Below, one piece after another: positions 1 through 6,706 of a DNA stretch of 32,627 bases (the first letter of the stretch is position 1; the number at the start of each line of letters is the position of its first letter). The stretch comes from a bacterium. Its GTDB lineage: Bacteria; UBP15; UBA6099. The translations under genes and the position numbers were made by a program. Below the pieces are notes generated by a model, which searched no databases, had not been told where the DNA came from, and saw only the letters and a program-made list of their open reading frames with translations. The stretch spans positions 1 through 32,627 of the forward strand of contig JAKLIR010000002.1 in assembly GCA_022709505.1 (NCBI GenBank), read 5' to 3'.

Positions 1-1
1 G

Positions 2-529
2 GTGTTCCACGAACGAGAAATCACATACTCGATGGCGGTTCCCGCGGACTGGTTTTCCGGGGGCATAGAAGGCTCGTACGCGGACATCTGCGGTGCAATG
101 GCGGAAGGACTCGGCTTTTTCCAAAAGGATTTTGAATTTTCTCCGGTTAATGATATTATCTACAAGGATAAAAAGGTGAGCGGAAGCGCTCAGGCGAGAA
201 GAGGCGGCTATTTGCTGCAGCACGGCACCGTGCTTCTCGAAACCGACCTTGAAAAGATGTTTGCTCTCCTGAAAGTGCCTGTGGAAAAGACGCGCAGGCA
301 CGGACTCGACGCGCCGAGGCGGAGGGTGGCCACATTGAGCGAGATCGCGGGCCGCCCGATAACATTCGAAGAAGCGGCCGGCGCGCTAATTAATGGTTTT
401 AAAGGGCGTTTCGAAATAATCGCTACGAACGTTCCCGTGTCGGAAGCGGTTTCCGAAGCAGCCGAGAGACTCGAAAAAAAATACGGAAGCGACGAGTGGA
501 ACCTTGGAAGAGACCCTTCCGCCCGGTAA
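2..529 (+). CDS. Lipoate-protein ligase A family protein (5' partial)
   Basis: The reading frame is open from the left edge, so the N-terminal part of the protein lies outside the window and the first codon here is probably not the true start. The visible 175 residues match the core of the LplA/biotin-lipoate ligase family. They start with a segment resembling the family's FHE-x-E-x-TYS motif (residues 2-10), followed by a KVSGSAQARR segment (58-67) and QHGTVLL. Lys58 sits where the family has its catalytic lysine, which binds the lipoyl-adenylate. Such enzymes attach lipoate or octanoate to lipoyl domains in the cytoplasm. The C-terminal ~50 residues (ending near GSDEWNLG) match the short helical tail of small ligases. 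A related octanoyltransferase (LipM type) is possible and the missing N-terminus would help decide. The next gene starts 46 bases downstream. Confidence 0.85.
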   Translation: MFHEREITYSMAVPADWFSGGIEGSYADICGAMAEGLGFFQKDFEFSPVNDIIYKDKKVSGSAQARRGGYLLQHGTVLLETDLEKMFALLKVPVEKTRRHGLDAPRRRVATLSEIAGRPITFEEAAGALINGFKGRFEIIATNVPVSEAVSEAAERLEKKYGSDEWNLGRDPSAR

Positions 530-575
530 AGCGGTCGCACCCCGGAAGCACCAATATAAGGAGGATCTCCCCAGT

Positions 576-1085
576 ATGAAATTCAAAGCACAGTACACAT
601 TCGACGGCCCCATCGATATGGTGTGGGAGGCCCGCGAGAAGAGGTTCGAAAACCCGGACCAATTCCCGGAAATGCAGAAACATCAGGAAATCGAACGCCG
701 CGAGGAGGGAAAGAAAATATTCTCGAAGCGCCTCATCGAGCTCTCCGCGAGCATCCCGGGCGCTCTTCAGAAAGTTCTTTCTCCCGAAATGCTGAAATGC
801 GTTGACGATTCGGTTTACGACATGGAGAACAACGTCCACTCATGGACGATCAAACCGAATTTCAAAACCAAAGTTTTCACCTGCGTGGGATACTCGAAAT
901 ACAACGAGTTCGACGAAGGCGGACAGAAGAAAACGAAACGCGAACTCGAACTGACCGTGACCGTCGATATTCCTTTCGTTGGAAAGATGGCGGAACAGGT
1001 AATAATGGACGCGTACAAGAAGAATCTCGAAAAAGACAACGAGACGATTTCCAAGATGATCTCGATAATGAAGAAGGCCGGATAA
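576..1085 (+). CDS. SRPBCC/START-like protein (DUF2505-type)
   Basis: This is a 169-residue protein. I chose the ATG at 576 because an AAGGAGG ribosome binding site lies at 558-564; the in-frame upstream ATG at 504 falls inside the preceding gene. The N-terminus (MKFKAQYTF-DGPIDMVW) has the beta-strand/helix start typical of START-like folds of the DUF2505 kind, and the protein ends in a long amphipathic helix (about 135-166, with EQVIMDAYKKNLEKDNETISKMI) that usually closes the ligand cavity. No signal peptide or membrane segment is visible, so it is probably cytoplasmic. The family binds hydrophobic ligands, but no ligand can be inferred here. It is probably co-transcribed with the ligase upstream and the nitroreductase downstream. 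Confidence 0.7.
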   Translation: MKFKAQYTFDGPIDMVWEAREKRFENPDQFPEMQKHQEIERREEGKKIFSKRLIELSASIPGALQKVLSPEMLKCVDDSVYDMENNVHSWTIKPNFKTKVFTCVGYSKYNEFDEGGQKKTKRELELTVTVDIPFVGKMAEQVIMDAYKKNLEKDNETISKMISIMKKAG

Positions 1086-1136
1086 TCCGTCCGGCTGAGG
1101 AGCGCGGCGGGGCTCCCGGATTGAAAGGAATGAGTT

Positions 1137-1712
1137 ATGAATGTTTACTCGGCGATACTGAGACGCCGAAGCATAAGGCGGTACAAGGAGCAGCCGATTC
1201 CCGAGTCGGTCGTATATAAATTGATCGACGCGGCGAGGCTCGCACCCTCCGCGGGAAATGTGCAGCCGCTCGAGTTCGTGACGATCTGCTCGCCCGAAGG
1301 GTGCGAGATGGTTTTCCCGACGCTGAAATGGGCGCGCCACATACAGTCCGGGGACACGCCGCCCGAGGGGAAGCGCCCCACGGCTTATGTGATAGTCCTT
1401 ATAAACAGGCATGTGATGTCCAAGGGCGGAGGACACGAAGCCGGCGCCGCGGTGCAGAACATAATGCTCGAAGCTCTCGAGGAAGGACTCGGCACCTGCT
1501 GGCTGCGTTCCATAGATCGAGCAGGCCTCTCGGAGAAACTCGGCGTTCCGGACAAATATGAAATCGACAGTGTCGTGGCGATCGGAAAACCTGCGGAAGC
1601 GCCGATGACGGAGGCAATTAAAAACGACACGGTTTATTGGAGAGACGACAGGGGCGTGATGCATGTGCCCAAGCGGGTGACGGACAACATTCATCACCGC
1701 GAAAAGTTTTGA
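1137..1712 (+). CDS. Nitroreductase family protein (FMN-dependent)
   Basis: This 191-residue protein carries the hallmarks of small nitroreductases. The N-terminal RRSIRRYKEQPIP (residues 10-22) contributes the FMN phosphate-binding arginines, APSAGNVQP (36-44) is the family helix-cap motif, and a central AAVQNIMLEALEEGLGTCW-type helix follows (about 101-120). The FMN-contacting strand near VVAIGKPAE (about 146-154) is also present. The enzymes are cytoplasmic homodimers that reduce nitro compounds, quinones or other small electrophiles with NAD(P)H. The physiological substrate cannot be told from sequence. An AAAGGA ribosome binding site precedes the ATG. The gene is 51 bases behind the START-like gene on the same strand. 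Confidence 0.9.
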   Translation: MNVYSAILRRRSIRRYKEQPIPESVVYKLIDAARLAPSAGNVQPLEFVTICSPEGCEMVFPTLKWARHIQSGDTPPEGKRPTAYVIVLINRHVMSKGGGHEAGAAVQNIMLEALEEGLGTCWLRSIDRAGLSEKLGVPDKYEIDSVVAIGKPAEAPMTEAIKNDTVYWRDDRGVMHVPKRVTDNIHHREKF

Positions 1713-1732
1713 CCCGTTCCGGGCCGCCCCGC

Positions 1733-3724
1733 ATGTCGCACAGCCGCATGGCTTTCCCGGAAAACATATCGATCGTTCAATTAGCGCCGCCCCAAGTCGC
1801 AACGGGCGGCGATTTTATTTACCGGCTTCTCCAGCCGGACGCCGCTCTCGCCGCCGTTCCCGGATTTACTACTGTAAGCGCCGTCAATCTCGTCCGCGAA
1901 CGGCTGGAACTCGCTCTCGGCGCCGACCTGCTCGTGCTCCAGTTGCTCGGAGACCCCGATCTGCTTCCCATCATGTTCGAAAGAAAGCGAAAAGGGCTTG
2001 CCACGGTATTCGAGATATCGGACAATTTTCTGTCGTTCCAACCTTCGAACCCCGCCGCCGCATTCTATAACGATCCTGAAAACAGGGCCTGCATTCTTCA
2101 GTTGATTTCCCAATGCGACGCGGTTCAGGTGACGGTTCCGGCGCTCGCGGAAATCTTCTGCCGCTACAACCCGCGGACTGTCGTTTTCGAGAACCGGATG
2201 GCTTCTCTCGGGAAGCCCGAACGGCCCGAGGGCCCGATCGTCGTGGGATGGGGCGGCAGCGTGGGGCACCTCGAAGACATCCGGCGGATTGCCCCGGCGC
2301 TTGTTGCGTGGGCGAGGAAAACCCCCGGTGTCAAGCTCGCCGTCATGGGCGACGCGGCGTTCAAGGAATTGTTCGCCGAACTTCCCCCGGCCCTTTTTGA
2401 ATACACGCCGCCCGGCGGCCTCGACGATTTTTATAACTTCATTCAGACGATCCACATAGGCATCGCACCGATCCGGGACGACCCTTTCAATCTCTGCCGG
2501 TCGGACGTCAAATTCATGGAGTACGCCTCTCGCGGCGCCGCGCCCGTGTGCTCGAATGCCCCGACGTACGGAAGGAATGTAAGGGACGGCGAAACCGGGT
2601 TGCTTTTCAGCAACACGGACGAATTGATCTCGCGACTCGACTCGCTCGTTTCCGCTCCCGAACTCAGAGCAAGGATAGCGAAAAACGCATACGAATACAT
2701 TAAGACGGAACGCATGGAGTCCGACGGCGCGCGCATAAGGGCGGAGTTTTACACGGAACTGCTGAGAGAGAAAAAAGGCGGGGGCCGATTGTCGGGAAAC
2801 CGGCTCGAAGAGATAAAAACACTCAAGAAGACACCGGGCGTTTCACACTATCTTCACGTCCCGTCGGATATCGAGGAGCTCGTTTACTCCGGGCTTGTTT
2901 ATCAGTTCAACAGAGGAGAATTCGCGGAGGCCGAGAGATGTTTCAGAGAAGCCGCCGCCGCCGCGCCGGATTACTTTCAAGCGCATTTCTACCTCGGGAA
3001 CCTGCTTATGCGGGAAGACACGCGCGAGGCGGAGAAATATTTCCGCCGGGCGTTGGAAATCTGGCCGGAATCATGCGAGACGGCCTTGAGGATCGCGAGG
3101 CTTAGGTTCGCGGTCGGAAGAAAAAAGGAAGCCCGGGGCATGGTGGAAAAGATCATGACCGCGCGACCGGAATACGCGCCCGCCTGCAACTTCAAGGCGG
3201 AGATGCTTGAGATGGAGGGGGACCGCCTCGGAGCGGAGACCGCACTTGAGGCGGCTGTCGCGGCAAATCAGTACCACATCCCTTCGCTTGTCGCGCTCGG
3301 AGTTTCAAGCCTCGAAAGCTCGGAGTATGAAAAGGCGGTGGAATATTTCAGGGAAGCGTCCGGGGCGTCTCCCGACCATGCGGAGGCGAGATACGGGCTC
3401 GGCATGGCGCTGAAGGCCGTGGGCGCGAAGGAGGAAGCGGGCGCTGAGTTGCTCGCGGCGATGCAAACCGGAAGAGACTGCGCCGATCATTCCGCGCGGG
3501 CTTATCTCGAAATCGCACTCGAACATTATAAGAAAGGCGACGTCGCGAAGGCGGGTAAGATGATATCATCCGCGCTCGAAGTCGCTCCGGAGCAGCCCGA
3601 TCTTCTCTTCTGGATGCTGAGAATAAGTGCGAAGAGCGGAGATAAAGAGGCGGAAGCCGCTTATGGGGAACGGCTCCGGCTTGCCGACACTCAAGGCCGT
3701 TTCAAGCGTTACTATCAAACATAG
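1733..3724 (+). CDS. Glycosyltransferase (GT-B/GT4-like) fused to TPR repeats
   Basis: This protein has 663 residues from the ATG at 1733; the frame is open further upstream but overlaps the nitroreductase, and an ATG at 1748 is an alternative. No strong ribosome binding site is seen. Residues 1-165 form a Rossmann-like acceptor domain. From about 168 (VVGWGGSVGHLEDI) comes the nucleotide-sugar-binding domain of GT4-like enzymes, with the donor-site segment around FMEYASRGAAPVCS (about 261-274) and the typical GETGLLF loop. Residues about 387-650 hold tandem TPR units (for example YFQAHFYLGNLLMRE and HAEARYGLGMALKAVG). It probably transfers a sugar to a protein or surface polymer, with the TPRs as scaffold, but donor and acceptor are unknown. 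No transmembrane segment is visible. Confidence 0.8.
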   Translation: MSHSRMAFPENISIVQLAPPQVATGGDFIYRLLQPDAALAAVPGFTTVSAVNLVRERLELALGADLLVLQLLGDPDLLPIMFERKRKGLATVFEISDNFLSFQPSNPAAAFYNDPENRACILQLISQCDAVQVTVPALAEIFCRYNPRTVVFENRMASLGKPERPEGPIVVGWGGSVGHLEDIRRIAPALVAWARKTPGVKLAVMGDAAFKELFAELPPALFEYTPPGGLDDFYNFIQTIHIGIAPIRDDPFNLCRSDVKFMEYASRGAAPVCSNAPTYGRNVRDGETGLLFSNTDELISRLDSLVSAPELRARIAKNAYEYIKTERMESDGARIRAEFYTELLREKKGGGRLSGNRLEEIKTLKKTPGVSHYLHVPSDIEELVYSGLVYQFNRGEFAEAERCFREAAAAAPDYFQAHFYLGNLLMREDTREAEKYFRRALEIWPESCETALRIARLRFAVGRKKEARGMVEKIMTARPEYAPACNFKAEMLEMEGDRLGAETALEAAVAANQYHIPSLVALGVSSLESSEYEKAVEYFREASGASPDHAEARYGLGMALKAVGAKEEAGAELLAAMQTGRDCADHSARAYLEIALEHYKKGDVAKAGKMISSALEVAPEQPDLLFWMLRISAKSGDKEAEAAYGERLRLADTQGRFKRYYQT

Positions 3725-3769
3725 CCCGGATTCTTTATTGGGATTCGACGTTTTTTTGACGAGTCCGGG
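3725..3769. repeat. Hairpin in the convergent gap after the glycosyltransferase gene
   Basis: CCCGGA (3725-3730) pairs with TCCGGG (3764-3769) around a loop containing a run of seven T. The right part (GGATTCGACG, seven T, then GACGAGTCCGG) closely resembles the right-hand hairpin of the repeat at 19123-19152. It may act as a bidirectional terminator between the converging glycosyltransferase and cyclase genes, or be a relic of the dispersed repeat family. No functional test is possible from sequence alone. Confidence 0.4.
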
Positions 3770-3814
3770 ATGAAACCCGACGGTTTCCGAACGCGAACGT
3801 CACGCTTTGCCGGA

Positions 3815-6670
3815 TCAGAAAACGTAGTTTTGTCTGTGAGTAGCCTCCGCCAAAAACTTATCGAACTCAGCGTCGGGCGGATTCTCTTTCGCTTCGACGA
3901 CCCTTTTTCTGAACATCTTCGCCGGCTTGTCGTCGGGGATGTGCTTGAACACCTCGTCGAGTTTTTCCAGCGATTCGTCCCATTTTCTCTCGAAAAACAG
4001 AATCACTGCTTCCTCGTGGGCGCGGATTCCCTTTTCCAGTTCGTCCGGAATCCCATCCGATTTCTTCGCCAAGAGCTCGTATATTTTCACGGGTTTTTCG
4101 TAACCTGAAATCCATGCGATATCGAGCAGGCGCGTTATTATGTGTTCGTCCGCTTCGGCTTTCGTAAACTCGCTTATCGTCTTCTGCGTGTCGTAGGTCT
4201 TCCCTCCGCTTTCGAGGTGTTCGCCGAATTCGACGGCGTGCCCCATGGAGGTGTAGTTGAACCGTTTCACCGATCCCATGTTTCCCGCGATCAGGTCTCC
4301 GGTGTTCACTCCGCAGCGGACTTGTATGTCCGGTTTTCCTCTCTCTTTCCATCCCACTCGCAGTTCGGCTATTTTTTTCTGCATGTCGATAGCGCAGAAG
4401 CAGCAGTTCTTGGCGTGCTCCTCGAAGTATATGGGCGCGCCGAAGATTCCGAGCACGGCGTCTCCGATGTACTTGTCGAGCGTGCCGCCGTAGCCGAGCA
4501 GGATGTCCGTCATCGCAGTGAGGTATTCGTTCAGGAGCTCCACGAGGTCTTCCGGAGACATGGTTTCGGATATCGTCGTGAAACCCGCGATGTCCGAGAA
4601 GAATACCGACGCATGTGTCATTTCTCCGCCGAGCTTCAATTTATCCGGATCTTTTATGAGTGTTTCGACGACCTGCGGGTTGACGTAAGTCGAGAACATT
4701 CCCTTCATCTTTTTCTTTTCCTGCTCCTCGGTGATGAATCTGTAAAGGAATACGAGAATGAAAGTGAGGATTACGAGTGAGATGGGGACGAATAGCGGGG
4801 CGTCGATTCTCATTTTTATGAAAAGATAGCTGCAGAAGACGAAATAGGCGGCGGTTGTCAGGATCATTATCAGGAAATTGATCATCGCGACGATGAAAGC
4901 CGAGTTGTGTTTAACCGCGCCGCCGGCGAATCCGAACCCTACGCCGAGGACGAGAAATATCAGAACAATGAAAATCGGCGATGTCTGTCTGATGAAAAGG
5001 TTCTCGGTGATCGTGTTGATCGCATTCGGGTGAAGCCCGAGTTCTTTATATCTCGCTTCGAGGGGAGTCGGCGTGGTTTCCGCCGCGCCGGTGGCGGTCA
5101 GTCCGACTATGAAAATCTTGTTTTTGAATGAATTAACGAAAGCTTTTAGCCCTTTAGCTTCCTTTTCGGTTATGGTTTGTAGTACCGACATCTCGGCTTC
5201 TTCCAGAGGCACCATCTGTTCTCCGGGCTTCAGATGGAGATTCTTGTCGTTTTTCTGCCATATACGATACCTGTTGATCGAAGTGTACAAGTTTCTCAGG
5301 CTTAAGTGCGGGAACAGAGTTGTGTCCGCCCAAACCCCGGTCCAGTTCACAAGCATCGTCCCTCCGGGGAGAAGCGGGATCACGATGTCGCCTTTTTTGT
5401 GAGTTTTCGGGTGGACGGCGTTTTTGAGGATGATGCTGTCTCTGTTGAAAACCACATTCTTTTTATCAACGCCGAGGTAACGCATGGCCAGCAGAAGGTC
5501 GATGTGCGGATAGAGTCGCCCGTTGTATTCGACCACGGGAGCTATCATGCGCATCGTCCCGTCACCTATGCTGAACTCGGCCTTGCGGGCTCCTTGTCCG
5601 ACTGTTTGTTCTCCTATGATGGGTGTAACAGGTTTGATCTTGTTCAGCTTTGTGAATGTGTTTTCAAGACCTTTGGGAATCTTCCACGAAACTTTTAAAT
5701 TCTGTTTCTCGAAATTCGAAATCTCGAAGTCTTTCGCGGCGCGGTCGGCAGTCATCCGCCGAACGGCGTGTTTCGAAAATGTTCCGTCCTTTTCACTCAA
5801 CAAATAGTCGAAATCGGAAGTAACGAAATTCCTGTAGGCATCGTACATCGCGCCTTCGATCGGATTGTTGGGCCTGCTGCTCGTTGGGTAAGACAAATAC
5901 TTTTCGAACGCCTTTTTCAGTTTTGGGTTCGTTTTTATTTCTTTCGACGTGTACGGGGAGGCGATCCAGTTCTTAGAGTCGTAAGTGAAGTAAACGTTTT
6001 TCGCGGGGCCGGCGGCGGCGGCGACCGCGGATTCCCTGTCCGGAGCGAGCGCCGAGAGGTCTTTGTTCTGTTCCGCGAAAGACGCCACCTGCTGCATCTG
6101 CATGTCCGAATTCGAGAGGTCTTGCGAGAAAATCACTTCGTCGAGTTTCGCCGCGAGCGGGCCGGCGACCGAAGCCGCGTCCGGTCCCCCGAGCAGCTCG
6201 GTATAGTATTTTAGATTGTCGATCATTCCCGTTTTCAATTGAACGTCTTGGGACACGATCGCGGATATCTGATTGAGCACGTTCGTGAAGTTGCTCTTGA
6301 CGTCCGGGTCTATTTTTCTTCCGAAGGGCCGGGAGTAGTTGAGGTCGAAAACGGTGGCGAGAGCATGGCCGTTGTCTTTACCGAGCGCGTTGATGATGTC
6401 TATGTAATAAAGAGGGTCGTCCGGGAAAGTTCCTTCGAATTCGAGAGTCGTCTCGTCGATCTCGACAATCACGAAGTCCTTGTTCACGGGGGGCTTTGAA
6501 AGCGACTTGCGGAGCTTGAACTTGAAGTCGAGGTTGTAGTTGTCGAACGACTTCAGCGGCCCTGAGAAATAAAGGACGAGGAACACTATCGCGATGGCGA
6601 GCCCGATAATAGGTCCGACGATCCTGTTTCGCTCCTCGGTTTTGTTAGGAAGTTTGAAAGGAAGTTTCAT
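3815..6670 (-). CDS. CHASE2-domain class III nucleotide cyclase, C1-like half
   Basis: The protein has 951 residues and a GGGGGAG ribosome binding site (minus strand, 6679-6685). One membrane segment (about 17-38) leads into a long extracytoplasmic CHASE2 sensor (about 40-560), followed by three membrane segments (about 565-583, 590-618, 624-643) and a cytoplasmic class III cyclase domain (about 690-865). The tail (about 875-951) has a TPR-like helix pair. Both metal-binding aspartates are present: Asp693 in FFSDIAGF and Asp737 in DKYIGDAVLG, 44 residues apart. The purine-contacting Lys733 is also present. However, the transition-state Asn and Arg (the N and R of AVNLAAR in ordinary cyclases) are Glu814 and His818, and the usual GD is Gly-His811. 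Alone it should not form a normal active site. The neighbouring paralogue has the opposite defects. The gene follows its partner by 36 bases, so they are almost certainly one operon. Confidence 0.9.
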   Translation of the reverse strand: MKLPFKLPNKTEERNRIVGPIIGLAIAIVFLVLYFSGPLKSFDNYNLDFKFKLRKSLSKPPVNKDFVIVEIDETTLEFEGTFPDDPLYYIDIINALGKDNGHALATVFDLNYSRPFGRKIDPDVKSNFTNVLNQISAIVSQDVQLKTGMIDNLKYYTELLGGPDAASVAGPLAAKLDEVIFSQDLSNSDMQMQQVASFAEQNKDLSALAPDRESAVAAAAGPAKNVYFTYDSKNWIASPYTSKEIKTNPKLKKAFEKYLSYPTSSRPNNPIEGAMYDAYRNFVTSDFDYLLSEKDGTFSKHAVRRMTADRAAKDFEISNFEKQNLKVSWKIPKGLENTFTKLNKIKPVTPIIGEQTVGQGARKAEFSIGDGTMRMIAPVVEYNGRLYPHIDLLLAMRYLGVDKKNVVFNRDSIILKNAVHPKTHKKGDIVIPLLPGGTMLVNWTGVWADTTLFPHLSLRNLYTSINRYRIWQKNDKNLHLKPGEQMVPLEEAEMSVLQTITEKEAKGLKAFVNSFKNKIFIVGLTATGAAETTPTPLEARYKELGLHPNAINTITENLFIRQTSPIFIVLIFLVLGVGFGFAGGAVKHNSAFIVAMINFLIMILTTAAYFVFCSYLFIKMRIDAPLFVPISLVILTFILVFLYRFITEEQEKKKMKGMFSTYVNPQVVETLIKDPDKLKLGGEMTHASVFFSDIAGFTTISETMSPEDLVELLNEYLTAMTDILLGYGGTLDKYIGDAVLGIFGAPIYFEEHAKNCCFCAIDMQKKIAELRVGWKERGKPDIQVRCGVNTGDLIAGNMGSVKRFNYTSMGHAVEFGEHLESGGKTYDTQKTISEFTKAEADEHIITRLLDIAWISGYEKPVKIYELLAKKSDGIPDELEKGIRAHEEAVILFFERKWDESLEKLDEVFKHIPDDKPAKMFRKRVVEAKENPPDAEFDKFLAEATHRQNYVF

Positions 6671-6706
6671 CTTCGTATCTCCCCCAGAGATATTTTCACG
6701 AAAAAG

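Noticed and set aside
840-1802. A 320-codon open frame on the minus strand
   Set aside because: It lies opposite the START-like, nitroreductase and glycosyltransferase genes, has no recognizable motif and a His/Arg-rich composition typical of the reverse frame of a GC-rich gene.
3815-6670. A self-sufficient homodimeric adenylate cyclase
   Set aside because: Both transition-state residues are replaced (Glu814, His818), so a homodimer would lack them in both sites.
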